Source: Edaphochlamys debaryana | Lineage: Eukaryota; Chlorophyta; Chlorophyceae; Chlamydomonadales | NCBI GenBank assembly: GCA_016858145.1 | Contig: JAEHOE010000006.1 | Span: 1,302,001-1,366,000 of the forward strand | Reading direction: 5' to 3' | DNA length: 64,000 bases | Shown: in pieces, positions 19,280 through 30,540 of the stretch | How the letters are laid out: every line of letters begins with the position of its first letter | Numbering within the stretch: the stretch's first letter is position 1 | Translations under genes and position numbers: made by a program | The notes under the pieces: generated by a model | Told to the model about the DNA's origin: nothing | Seen by the model: only the letters and a program-made list of their open reading frames with translations | Databases searched by the model: none

Positions 19280-19961
19280 TTCTCTGGGCGTTACAGGTAG
19301 GCTCTGGTCGTGTATGCGTGGACTTCGCGCAACTGTAAAGCTAGAGTTAGGGCTAATGTAACGAGCCTGGATCGCCTTAACAGCGGGCCCCCGCATCATC
19401 CGCCCCTCGGTCTGATGCGGAGCTCGGACCATCCATCCCACGTCCGTCCACACCCCCTGCGCCCGCAGCGCGCCCCCGCATTGCAGTCCAGGAGTCAGCT
19501 CCATCCCATGCAGCCCCAACCGGTTCCCCAGCCCTATCTGACTGCGTGTCAGAGCCCCAAGTCCGCCTTGCCCTCAAGGGCCTCCCTCGCCACCCTCGGT
19601 TGTTACCGCCAGGGCCAAGACTATACGCTTTAGCCCAGGCATGGGCAATAAGAGCGGCAAAGCCTTACATTATTCACCGGAGCCCACAGAGGTCTGCTGG
19701 GTATCCGGCACAAGGAGGGCCCGATGGCAAGGAACTCAGCCCCTCCAGAAGGGGAGGGGCAAGCCTCGCATACGCCCGAGGTTGGTCACAGCCCGCACTT
19801 CCTCGTCCCCCGGCGTAACATGTCCTCACTCCATCCCCTTCCCTGTCTCCGATCCTGCCTGTACATCATCAGCCCGCTTGTGTGCCGGTCAATCGGCGTC
19901 CCTTGTGCACCAGGTCACGTCAGCCCAAGCTCACTGCATTCTGTCCCCCTCCCTCCGCTCC
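19280..19961. other. Rhodanese promoter and 3' UTR of the membrane-protein gene
   Basis: Both neighbours are on -. The upstream transcript probably ends at the signal 19665-19669, leaving about 370 bp for the rhodanese promoter and 5' UTR. No other feature is seen. Confidence 0.5.
19665..19669 (-). terminator. Probable poly(A) signal of the four-span membrane-protein gene
   Basis: TTACA on + (TGTAA on -), about 290 bp beyond the stop codon. Confidence 0.55.
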
Positions 19962-22388
19962 TCAGATGCTGCTGTACCGTTTGACGCCGACCCGCGTCAG
20001 TAGCTCCCGCTCGCGCTTGGTGTGGCTGAAGGCGCCCACGTAGGACATGAGCAGGAACAGCCCCGCCGCCAGCATCACCCAGTTGCCCACCTGCACCCCG
20101 ATCTGGGTTGGGCGTGTGGAGGGGGTCAGGGGGGTTTGCAGGCGTCAGGCGTGGCAGGGGCCGAGTGCACGGGTCATGGGGGTCAGCTCGGCAGGCAGGT
20201 GTTGAACCCGTTGCCATATGGCAAAAGCTGCTGGCGCAAACTTGCCATGTTATCGTAGGCGTCTTGGAGCATGCTTTGGGACTCCGTCAGCTTGTCCTGG
20301 TCACAGATGCAGGAGTCCTGGGCAGCGGGCAAGATCGGAAGGACGTAAGCTTCAACCGTAAGCTCTGGAACCCGAAGCCATCCAACCTTCCAACAGGACT
20401 GCAGGAGTCCTCGCCCCTGCATGCCCGGCCGCATCGCAACCCTCTGAACCCTGCGGACCTAATGTACGCTTCACAGGTCCAGTCACCCACAACTCCACGC
20501 AAGCCTCCGCCTCTCCTCTCCACTCCCTCCGCAACCTTACCCGCCACACACCCCCGGACCCCGCCCCCGCCCCTCCCCGCTCACGGTGTAGTCCACTGAG
20601 AGGAAGTTGACCATGCTCAGGTCCAGGCACTGCCCCGGGCAGGGCAGATTACGTGAGGGCAGCCACGTGGCGGGGCCGTACTTGACGATGGCGGCCAGGG
20701 TGCGGTCGCACGAGTCGCTGAGGCTCACGATGGAGCCCTGCCACAGCGTGTTGGCTGCGGGGCGGGAGGGTGCGGAGCTCGGATGGTGGAGCGGCAGCGC
20801 GAGGGCGGGGGGGTTGTGCGGTGCCAGGTGGTGGGGGTGCGGTAACCGTAAAGTGCGCGGGGCACCGGCCTGGGTTGCAGCCCAAGCTCGGCGCCTCTTC
20901 CTCCACCCCTGGCTCTCGGCAGGAGGCTGCCGGCGGCCCACCGGTCCAGCCCCGCCTCTGCCCGCCCCGACCCACCCTGCAGCAGGAAGACCAGCCAAAC
21001 CAGCATGCACCACCAGCATGTGATCCAGATGTACGTCAGCACCAGGAACGCCGTGGCGCCCTTGGCCGTCACGCCTGGGTTCGAGGCACGGAGGCGGGGG
21101 AAGGGAAAGAGCAAATGAGGTTGAGGGCGCCCAGAGAGCCAGGCTGTTAACAGGAAGGAGACAGGGAGCCGGCCCATTGAATTCAAGGCAGGATGGTGCG
21201 ATGGGGCTCATGATGCCCTGGAGTGGACGGCCCGAGTGGATTGGTAGGCGGCACGGGAACGCCTCCCACCTGTCGCGTCATGCGCTGCCTCAATGAACGA
21301 GCGCCAGAGACACATGACCTGCAGGGCGGGGCCGGCTCGGTGAGAATGGCAGCCGCACGTGTCCTGGCCCTCCATCAAGCCCTGGCCCTGCTCGGAGACG
21401 CGCCAGTGCACGCAGCGGAGACCAAGGCCGCCCTGCAGCCGCTTCAGGGACGCTGTACCCCGGCCCCCGGCCAAGGGCTCACGTAGATGATCATGATTAA
21501 TACCTGCACAGGGCGACGGAAGGGATAAGACTGGAGCCAGCACTGCATCAGCTGATCGGCCAAAGGATGGGGGGTCGTAGCTTGCTGTCCTCTGAGGCTG
21601 CCGTGTGTGCCCTCCACCTCTACCTGCCCTGGGGTCTGCGCGGCACCTGCCACAAGGACCCACCAGGTAAGCAATGGAGGTGCCCACGAGCGAGTCATTG
21701 AATCTGTTCAAGTCCGGTGCGTACGCGTCCATGTACGACACAGAGTCCTCCGTCTTGTTTACACTAGTCTTCGTGTAGTAGGCCCTGCGCCGGGGCGCGG
21801 GGTGAGTGTGGGCCAAGAGGGGTGTCAATACCCGAGCAGCTGAAGCCAGCTGAAGCGCAAGGGAGTAGGAGAGGCCTGAGTGCAAGGGGTTGGTGTGGGG
21901 CGGGGCTCCGTTGATGTAGAAAAGCACACACGTCCAAGATTAAGGAGCCATTGCTAGCTGCTAGCCGCGGCAGTGTGTGGAGTGCAGGCGGTCGGTGGGG
22001 GGGTTGCATTGGGGTGAGACACACACTCTGGGGTCCAAGGATACGGAGCTGTTGCTAGCTGACGGAAGGCGCCACGGTACTTACCACACGCCCGTCGCAG
22101 CTATCCCAAAGCACACAAAGACTGTAGCCAGCCATGGGACGTAGTAAGCACAGCCGCTGCGGGGGCAAGGGGTCGGGGCGACGGGTGGGGCAGCCAGGGG
22201 TCTGGTTCCGCGAAGGGTTGGTCACGCGTCACTCCGCATAGCCGCTGTCGCTTCTCCTGCAGACAGGATGCGCCCCTTAAGGAGCCCAGAGCTCTCATTC
22301 AGGCCAGCGGAAAGCCAATGCCCAGTCCAGCAATGTCCAGCAACGCCGTCGCCAAAGCCACTGACCGGTCTCTTGTGATGTTTGCCAT
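19962..22388 (-). CDS. Unrecognised four-transmembrane protein with Cys-rich loop
   Basis: Nine exons, 5' to 3': 22388-22366, 22156-22085, 21784-21664, 21503-21483, 21318-21270, 21074-20976, 20754-20585, 20317-20246, 20102-19962; 255 aa. I do not recognise the family. Four hydrophobic helices are visible: YYVPWLATVFVCFGI, SIAYLVLIMIIYVMCLW, a Trp-rich one around TYIWITCWWCMLVWLVFLL, and WVMLAAGLFLLMSYVG. Loop 1 has two N-glycosylation sequons (NKT, NDS). Loop 2 has six cysteines (SCD, PCPGQC, SCICD). Both loops would then face outward and the charged C-terminus (HTKRERELL) inward. The layout recalls tetraspanin or tweety-like proteins, but no signature was found. The penultimate exon needs a GC donor (ATG|GCAAGT) to avoid a stop, and one exon is only 21 nt. 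The start gives a short MANITRDR leader and was fixed by splice phase. Confidence 0.7.
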
Positions 22389-23019
22389 CCTTTATGTGGA
22401 TTAGGTGCGCTATCGGGTATACTCTCTTTGACTCGTGCGCAGAACTTTGACTAGAAACATTTCACGCAAACTAGCTATACAGGGGGTGGCAAAGCAGCTG
22501 GGAATACTCAATATGGGTAACGCGGGAAGCGGAGAGTGGGGACCGCAGAGCTTCGGTGGGCGCGTTGGGATCCAAAGACAGCCAAATCGCTTTCTGCACG
22601 CAGCGTGCAGAGCGGCAGACTCCCTTCACTGCCTGACAGTGAGACGATACAGCATACAGCACTGACGCGCATACAGAACTTCCCCAAACCAGAGCAGTGC
22701 GTCAGCAAAGGTTCCAATTTGCGCAAGCTCGCTTCTGAAAGGGCCGCACCAGGCGCGGAACTGTACAGCAATTCCTAGCTGCTGCCTGGTAGGAGGTCAT
22801 CGCATTTGGAGCGGTCAGCGACTGGGCGTCTGATGGCGGGAGGTGTCGCTGAGGTGCGCGTGCGACACGGCGTAGTGCTTCTGAACAGGCGCATAGGGGT
22901 GATGGGCTCGCCATTCCTGCCAGACCGATGAATGATTCGCGTGAAGCGCCGGTGTGTGGCCTGGGGAGCGTCTAGGGCCACGTCGTCTGCCCCGCCTCGG
23001 CCCACGCCACCAGCAGGAC
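22389..23019. other. Divergent promoter region
   Basis: This 631-bp gap separates the start codons of the - strand membrane-protein gene and the + strand WDR76-like gene. It must carry both promoters and 5' UTRs. No conserved element could be named. Confidence 0.6.
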
Positions 23020-26000
23020 ATGCCGACAGTCGAACCCGACGTGGATGCCCACGGCGGCAGCCCCGGCTCTGGCGGCGATGCGCCGTCGGTTGCCAAGCGC
23101 ACGTCACAGCGGCGGGGATCCGGGCCCAAGGCCACCGGGCTGCCCCCCCGCCCGCCCCCGCCACCACGGACTCGAGGAGGTGCCAAGCCCTCGCCAGCGC
23201 CCTCCCCTGCTAAGGCCAAGAAGCCCACCGCCGATCATGCAGCATCCGAAGGCGACGCGAGCGCAGACGAGGACGCAGCCAACGGCGAGGAAGACCTAGA
23301 CAAGTGCGCTGCGGGCAGATGGGGGCTGAGGGTGGCGCGCCGTAGTGTGGCGCTGGGGGGGGCTGTCCACCTCCTCTGCTGCCGCGCCCCACAAGAGTAG
23401 CGGCGTCTTCGCCTGCGGCTCAGAGCCATGCGCAACCCTTGACCCCCGCGCGTGGTTGCTTCGCCTGTGCCCCTGCCGCCCCACGCACAGGGAGCGGGCG
23501 GCGCTGATGGAGCGGAACCGGCTGATGCTGCTGCAGCTGCAGATCCCGGGGCTGGTCACGGGGCTGGCGGCGGAGGCCAAGGCCAAGGGCGGCAGCCGGG
23601 CGGACAGCGCCGGCTCGGGCTCTAGCCGGCGCCAGGCCAGTCAGCGCGGCGTGGGGAGCAAGCGGTGGGTGAAGCTGGGGGGCCTGACGAGGTCCTCGAT
23701 GCCTTTGGGAGCGCCGTAGCGTCGACGCACGTCACACCGCACCAGAGCACTGCGGGCCAGCCGCTCACCGGGGCTTGCCTTGGTGTCTCTGGACTGGAGG
23801 AGGGCTACGTGGGGGTGCAGGCAAGGGGCTCTATCGAGCGCTGGTGGAGGCAGCCTTCCCCCCTCCACCTAACCCGCTCCCATGCCTCCGACACTTCCAG
23901 GGCTCGCGATGGCTCCGCCGACGCCGAGCCTGCCCCCCGGCGCGTGTCCCTGCGCGTTCGCGGCGTCAAGGCCGACGAGGCCCTGGCTGCGGGCATCGAC
24001 TCGGAGACCGCGGGCGGAGTGACGCTGGTGGCGGGGGCCCGGGCCAAGGCGGCGGCCACCGGGGGCGACCGGGAGGCGGCGGAGGCGGAGGACGCGGCCA
24101 AGAACAAGCCCCTGCATGTACAGGGTGGGGCGGGGCGGGGCGGGGAGCCCTGGTGTGGCATGGGAGCGGGGATGCGGGGGTGTATATGGGGGCCACGGGT
24201 TGACGGTTAAGCACGGCGGGGTGCATAACCCAGCGCAGGCCAGGTGGCGGGAGGGCGGTGGGTGGGGCAAGCCAACCTAGCCTGCCCCACAGCCAACCTG
24301 CCAGCCCGTCTGTCGGCCGACACTCTTCCCTCCATCCACCGTCCGCAGACGAGCTGCCGTTTCGCAGCGAGAACGGCGAGGAGGCCTCCGACGCCGCCTT
24401 CCTGTCCGGCCTGCAGCGCCAAGTCGCGGGCGCGGGGCGAAAGGGCGGCGAGGCGGAGGCGGAGGAGCCGCCGGTGAAGGGGCACCCGGCGGGCGGTCGA
24501 GATGTGGCGAGGCTAGGGCTGAAGGAGAAGGACGTGGCAAAGGTGAGCGGCGGAGGCGCGCCGGGGGCGGAGCGTGTGCGTGCTAGTTCGACCGAACTCG
24601 CGAGGGCGACGGCGAGGCCGGAAGCTTCGAAGCAGTTTGACGCAGTTAACTTGGTACTTTTTCGCGACAATGCTACGTCGCACGGCGACACCTGGCGCGG
24701 ACGCTCGCACTGTTCGTCAGGCCGAGCTAACGCCGAGCGCGCAAAAGAGGAATTCGTAGCGAAGACGACGTTCCTGCCAATCCGACACGTTGAATGAACT
24801 GCAACGATCATTGAGCAACAGCGAGCTTTGCTTAGCGAGCCGCGGCCAATTTTGTCGCCGTGTAGTACGTCCGCCACGCGGTTGGTACGATCGTCGTCTG
24901 GGAAAGTATTAGTCATTCGGTACTCGTTCTTCAGTCCCTCGGCCACCTCTGCTACCACTCGACCTAGCCACGGCCAGGAGGCCACGGCCAGCGACCCCAC
25001 GGCCTCACACCTGGGGTCAATACAACCTGGTGGTGGTGGCCACCTCCTTAGGGGTGGCGGAGCCCGGCCCCACGGGCCTCAACCCACATGCGCCCCCCCG
25101 CGCCCCCACCCCACCCGCCGCCCGCCTCACTCAACCCCTCTCCAGCCCTCCCTCCCGCCCCTCCTGGCCGCACCACCCGCCCCCAGGTCACCAAGGACGG
25201 CACCACGCAGCTCGCCTGGCTGCCCGGCTCCCAGCGCCTGCTGCTGGCGGCGGCGGACAAGCGGGGACACGTGGCACTATGGGACGTGGACGCTGGGGAG
25301 GGCAGCGCGGCGGCGGAGACCGACGGTCGGTGCGGGGTGGCACGGGGCTGCTGCTTTGCACGCTACGCAGAGCTCTGCAGTGCTACGGTGCTGCCTCGTT
25401 AACCCTCAAGCCCAGTGGCCAGGGTCTAGAGGGGTGCTTCCGGGGTAACCACCGGGACGTTGCGGATTATGCTCGCGGGCGGGCAACAAACTCCACTCTT
25501 CCGCGCCTCCCGCCCGCGCCCCAGGCGTGCTCATGTTCCGTACGCACGACGACCACGTGAGCGGCATGCGCTGGCTTGGGCCTGAGGCGGCCGTGGGGGC
25601 GCACCGCCTCATCACCGCCTCCTACGACGGCTCGCTCAGGTGAGCACCTCTCCCACCACACCTCCACGCCTGCTCTCGTACGACACCCCTCACGTGGCAC
25701 CTCACCGCATCCGTACGGCGCAGGGCCCTGGACCTGGGCGGCGCGGGCACGTGGCTGCGCCTGCCCCTGCCGGCCGCGGCCTCGGGGGCGGGCGCCGATA
25801 CGCCTGAGTGGTCAGCCCTGGAGGTGGCAGCGGACGGCCGCACGGCGCTCCTGGGGGACCCCCAGGGAGGCCTCACGCTGCTGGACCTGCGGGCGCCGGC
25901 GGCGGTGGAGGCAGTGAAGGACGAAGGCGCGGAGGCGCCGTCCGCGGCCGCCCGGGCGGGGGTGGTGGAGGCTGCCGGCAGCGCGACCATCAGCGACAGG

Positions 26001-28148
26001 TGGGAAGGCAGGGACGTGGGAGAGCAAGGCCGTTCCAGGGACGGGCGGTGGCGTCTCTGTGCCGTGGCGGGGCGCTGCAGCGCCTATAGGCCGAGACACG
26101 CTTATTGGGAGCATTTGGCGGTAGCATGTACCGTATCACCGGTCGAAGGGCCCAAGCCCGCATACCACAGGAACCCGCTCACAAGTTCTTGATGTCTTTC
26201 GATGCGTGAAATATGGGACACACAGCCGCAGCGCGACGCAGGGAACAGCACAGCATAGGTTATGATGGCGCAAGACGCCGTCGCCAGTCCCCCCTCGCGC
26301 TCTTCAGTTTCCGCGCGCGTTCCGACCTGTCCTGACGCCGGCGGCGGGGCCTGTCACGCACCTGTCCGGCCCGGTAGGTATTGTGCGATGGCTGCCCACC
26401 TAAGGTACACGTTCGGGGGAGCGTGGGGACAGCGTTTTAGGAAGCATTTGGACAGCGTTTTAGCCTGAGCCATTGCCCTGACATCGCGAAGATGTTGGCG
26501 TCTGTCTTGCCGCTTTCGCCGACAATGCTGTCATGAAAGCAAGCAAAGCTATGACGGCAAAAGCGTGTGCTCGGAAAGAGCCGGGTGCAGACGGCCCCAA
26601 CCCGCCCATCCAGCGATGGGACCGAGCTCACTTGTTGCCCTGCTGGTGCCTGAAGCAGAGTGTATACTCCTCTTGGGGAGTCCACGCGGCCTTTGTGCGC
26701 CACGGCTCCGGGGCCCCGGGCTGCTTGGGCACTTGCTGGAACAGAGCCGGGTCTGGTGTTGGGTCCTCGGGCGCAGCCTCGTCAGGCTCCTTCAGCGAGG
26801 CTCTTGCGAAGCCAGAGAGAGCGACCTCGCTGTGTTGCCGGCCTTCAGAACGCCAGACGACCCAAGTCCCTCGCCTCTTCGCTTGCTTACACACACCACC
26901 CCACCGCCTGCCCCGCCCCCGCAGGAAGGTCAACTGCCTGCACCTGGAGCCCTCCGGGGGCCACCTGCTGGCCGCCGCCTCCACGGACGCAGCCGTGCGG
27001 GTGTGGGACCTGCGCCGCCTGCGGGGGGGCGGCAGCGGGTCGGGGCACGGCGGCGCGGCCAAGGCGCTGAGTGTGCTGCAGCACGGGGCCAGCTGCCACG
27101 CGGCCTTCTGGGCGCACGACGGGTCCAAGGTGGGCAGGCGGCGCGTGGAGGGTGCTGGACGGGGGCCGCCGCGACGGGGTTAGCCGAGAATAGAGTATTC
27201 ACAAGTAGCTGAGCTGAGCTGTACTGGCCTGACCAGCAGATTGGACCTGAGACTGATAAGCAATGGAAAAGTGGTTGGGGCTGTGGCATGTCACCACGGT
27301 CGTTGGAGCCTTGTTCAGCAGCATGCCTCCTTGTGAAGGACGGCAATGCACGTTCGCACCCCTCGACCCTCCACACACCCGCAGAGGCTTCTGTCTACCT
27401 CGTTCGACGACACCCTCCGGCTGTGGGCCGACCCCGCGGGGCCCTCCGCCGCCGACGGCAGCGGCCTCACACAGGCGCTGTCCATGCCCCACAACAACCA
27501 GACGGGGCGCTGGGTGGTGCCCTTCAGGTGCGCCGGCCCCACGCTGGGTTCCTGACAAGTTCAGACCATTCCTGAGCCCCGGCTCCCAGATCACCTCCCG
27601 CCGCTGCCCGCTGGAACCCCACGGCCCCTTACACCCACTACCTTACCCGGCTGCTGCTTCCCCAGGGCTGTCTGGAGCGCCGCCTGCGACGCAGCGCTGT
27701 GTGGCAACATGAAGCGGGGCCTAGACGTCATCCACCTGGGAACGGGCGCGGGCGGGTCGGGCAGCAGCAAGTCCCCCAAGAAGGCGGACAAGGCGGCAGC
27801 CGATGCGCCCGGCAAGGTGAGAGACACTGACAACATGGGGCTCGGGGCCGTAGCTGGGCCTTGGCGTGGTGTTCTGACGAGGTGCAGCGCAAGTAACGTA
27901 CCGTCTGGGCTAGCCCATGTCTGGCGGGGCGGTTGTCGGTGAGGGACCACAACTGCTCCACCCACCCATGCCTTCGTTGCAGCTGTGGCCTGACTCCCTA
28001 CTTGCATCACCCGCGCCCCCCTCCCCAGCTGCTTGCGGCCCTCTCCTCGGACTTCCTGACCGCCATCCCAAGCCGAGCCGCGCCCCACCCCACCCTCCCC
28101 GTGGTGGTCGCCTCGACCAGCAGCGGCCGGTGCCATGTGTTCCGCTGA
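23020..28148 (+). CDS. WDR76: WD-repeat protein of the WDR76/CMR1 family
   Basis: Eleven exons: 23020-23303, 23491-23664, 23901-24124, 24349-24542, 25187-25325, 25525-25639, 25724-25999, 26925-27129, 27385-27527, 27666-27816, 28029-28148; 674 aa. WDR76/CMR1 proteins bind damaged DNA or chromatin and act in replication stress responses, in the nucleus. The first 90 residues are basic, Pro/Ser-rich and disordered. Then comes the family's ERAALMERNRLMLLQL helix, the RRVSLRVRGV stretch, and from about residue 293 the propeller: RGHVALWDVD, HRLITASYDGSLR, AASTDAAVRVWDLRR, LLSTSFDDTLRLW and a final GRCHVF blade. The combination of the N-terminal helix with DKRGHVALWD separates it from generic WD proteins. 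The intron after 25999 (925 bp) holds an inverted Myb gene fragment, and the one after 24542 (644 bp) is also enlarged. Confidence 0.87.
24570..25020. other. AT-richer block in WDR76 intron 4
   Basis: This part of the 644-bp intron is visibly less GC-rich than the flanks and shares nothing with the coding sequence. An insertion is possible, but I could not define terminal repeats or a target duplication. Confidence 0.3.
26131..26843 (-). pseudogene. Inverted truncated copy of the Myb gene 5' part
   Basis: On - this stretch matches 29847-30540 (+) almost base for base, from the Myb 5' UTR through coding exons 1-3 and their introns; homology stops before exon 4. It is broken: the ATG is AGG, the Leu codon before GNK is missing, exon 3 has lost its AG acceptor (GCAG became GCAT) and AAT is changed to AAA. 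A 23-bp tandem duplication lies in the copied first intron. Because introns are kept, it arose at the DNA level and not from mRNA. It sits entirely inside the WDR76-like intron 26000-26924, antisense to that transcript. Confidence 0.9.
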
Positions 28149-29897
28149 GCACATCGGCCGGCTGACAAGGGCAGGGGTGGCACGCTCGTACGGCTCCTCG
28201 ATGACCTCGAGGGCTTACAATCGTGGCTATGACTGAACTGCTCACAGAGAAGGCTTCGTGCAGCTGTGGGCGCTGCCAAGCGGGCGCAGAGCCGGCCGGT
28301 CAGGCCCTGTAGCAACTTGGGGGATTGCCCTGTTGACAAGGGATGGATGGTGCCGCATGCGTTTCTCTACATGGCATGGAGCGGCGTGCGGGCCAAATAG
28401 CATCGGCCTGACTACCTGACGAACAGCACCTAGGTCTGGGTGGCATACAGGACACGCCGATCTCGTCAAGTCTGAAGGCAGTAGCTACGCATGCCTGGAG
28501 CATGTACACCAGGGCGCGCGTGACGCTGCTGTCGAGTTGAGCCCACTGACCGATGCCACCATGCCAAGCGGCTAGAGCATATCGGCGGGTCGGGGCGGTC
28601 CCCGGCTGGCCCCGTGCCTGCATTGCAGCGTTAGAGAGCTGTAATGCGTTCTTCGTGGTGAAGAGGCCCAACCGATTTGTATGCGTGGCTTGGGTCGCGG
28701 CGTTGCGGGCTGTGTGTAGGGCGGTGCCGTATGAAGAGGCAGAAGAGGGGTGCCGTGTGAGGAGGGTGCCGTGCGGCGAGCGGGCAGACGAGCTGCCGGC
28801 CCCACTACCCCCACATGAGGGGCTTCTGTGCTCGCAGGGGCCGTGCAGCGTAGTCCGGACGACGACAAAGGGGGATGCAGGTGATCGCAAACAGGCTTCA
28901 CAACGCAACAGAGAGATGGAGGAGACCGGGCGACGGGCAGCACAAGTAACCGCGTGGGGGATCCCAGGGGCCTAATAACGCAAGTACGCAACGCGTCGGA
29001 CGTGCCACTCATCTTTCCTATGCCATCTTGCGGTGCCGAGGCCCCCCACACGAGGGGCAGAGAGTTTCAAAGAGCCTCAGCTTTAGTCATCAAGCTGAAG
29101 CAAGCACCCGCCCTCTGCCCCCCTTGGTACCCCCCCGGTGCTCAGCAGCGGCTAGAGCCTGACGCAGAAGCCTCCGCTGTCTCACCCGGCCCGCGCAGGG
29201 ATCTACGGCATGGCCGATTTGAGCCCGGAGGCCTGGAGTGGTGCCGTGGCGGCGTGGGCGACACGGCAGGGGGGACACGGCAGGGGGGGCCAGCGGGGGC
29301 AGCGGGGAGTCGAACGCTGTTGGGCTAGAGTTGAGGCACACGACTGATGCTTGCTCTCCTTGGCCACATAGAACTCAGCGCCACACGTAGCACTGTCATC
29401 CAGCGGTGGTCTGCACCTGGCGCGCCTGCAACGTCTCTACGGCGTGCATTGCCGTCGGTCCCCGTGACTGTCGCTTCCGGTTCTTCCGGCTCTGGAGGTG
29501 CGTTATGAAGGGCAAGCTCATCATCACGAGACCCTTAACGCAGTCGACACCGACGAAAGGCCGAGCAAGTCGGTGTTCTCCCGTAGAGCCGATGCACGCA
29601 AGAATGCATCAAGCTGAAAACTTGATAGTAGGAGACACAGCCGAGTATTTAGCATGTGCAGCGCGGGCTAACGACTCCGCGGGTCAAGGCCACTCCGCAT
29701 GTGCACACTCACCTAGGGCAACGACCAGACCAAAGCAATCGCGATGCAGTGAAGAAGAATAGACAATACACCATAGCACACGACGGGATACTAGACTAGA
29801 CACGGTCGGGTTCCGTGCCATGCCACTTCAGGGGCGTTGCTAGCGCGGCCGGCAACACAGCGAGGTCGCTCTCTCTGCCCTCGCGAGAGCCTCGCTG
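28149..29897. other. WDR76 3' UTR and Myb promoter region
   Basis: The 3' UTR ends near 28660. The remaining 1.2 kb has no supportable exon. A short G-rich direct repeat (GACACGGCAGGGGGG unit) lies near 29258-29290, and the duplicated segment shared with the WDR76 intron begins at 29847, within the Myb 5' UTR. Confidence 0.5.
28640..28644 (+). terminator. Probable poly(A) signal of the WDR76-like gene
   Basis: TGTAA 492 bp downstream of the stop codon. Confidence 0.55.
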
Positions 29898-30540
29898 ATG
29901 GAGCCTGACGAGGCTGCGCCCGAGGACCCAACACCGGACCCGGCTCTGTTCCAGCAAGTGCCCAAGCAGCCCGGGGCCCCAGAGCCGTGGCGCACAAAGG
30001 CCGCGTGGACTCCCCAAGAGGAGTATACACTCTGCTTCAGGCACCAGCAGCTGGGCAACAAGTGAGCTCGGTCCCATCGCTGGATGGGCGGGTTGGGGCC
30101 GTCTGCACCCGGCTCTTTCCGAGCACACGCTTTTGCCATCATAGCTTTGCTTGCTTTCATGACAGCATTGTCGGCGAAAGCGGCAAGACATACGCCAACA
30201 TCTTCGCGGTGTCAGGGCAATGGCTCAGGCTAAAACGCTGTCCCCACGCTCCCCCGAACGTGTTCCTTAGGTGGGCAGCCATCGCACAATACCTACCGGG
30301 CCGGACAGGTGCGTGACAGGCCCCGCCGCCGGCGTCAGGACAGGTCGGAACGCGCGCGGAAACTGAAGAGCGCGAGGGGGGACTGGCGACGGCGTCTTGC
30401 GCCATCATAACCTATGCTGTGCTGTTCCCTGCGTCACGCTGCGGCTGCGTGTCCCATATTTCACGCAGAGAATGACATCAAGAACTTGTGAGCGGGTTCC
30501 TGTGGTATGCGGGCTTGGGGCTTTCGACCGGTGACACGGT
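29847..30540 (+). repeat. Parent copy of the Myb 5' inverted duplication
   Basis: This segment carries intact Myb exons 1-3 and is matched by the inverted copy at 26131-26843. It is the ancestral copy, because only here do the start codon, splice sites and downstream exons remain functional. Confidence 0.88.

Noticed and set aside
26131..26843. Treating the intronic Myb-like sequence as exons of the WDR76-like gene or as a live gene
   Set aside because: It is antisense to WDR76, the flanking exons join in phase without it, and the copy has lost its start codon and an acceptor.
29987..30316. An unspliced open frame of about 110 residues starting MAHKGRV in the Myb 5' region
   Set aside because: It is an out-of-frame shadow over Myb exons 1-2; the Myb frame with splicing restores a canonical Trp-spaced repeat.
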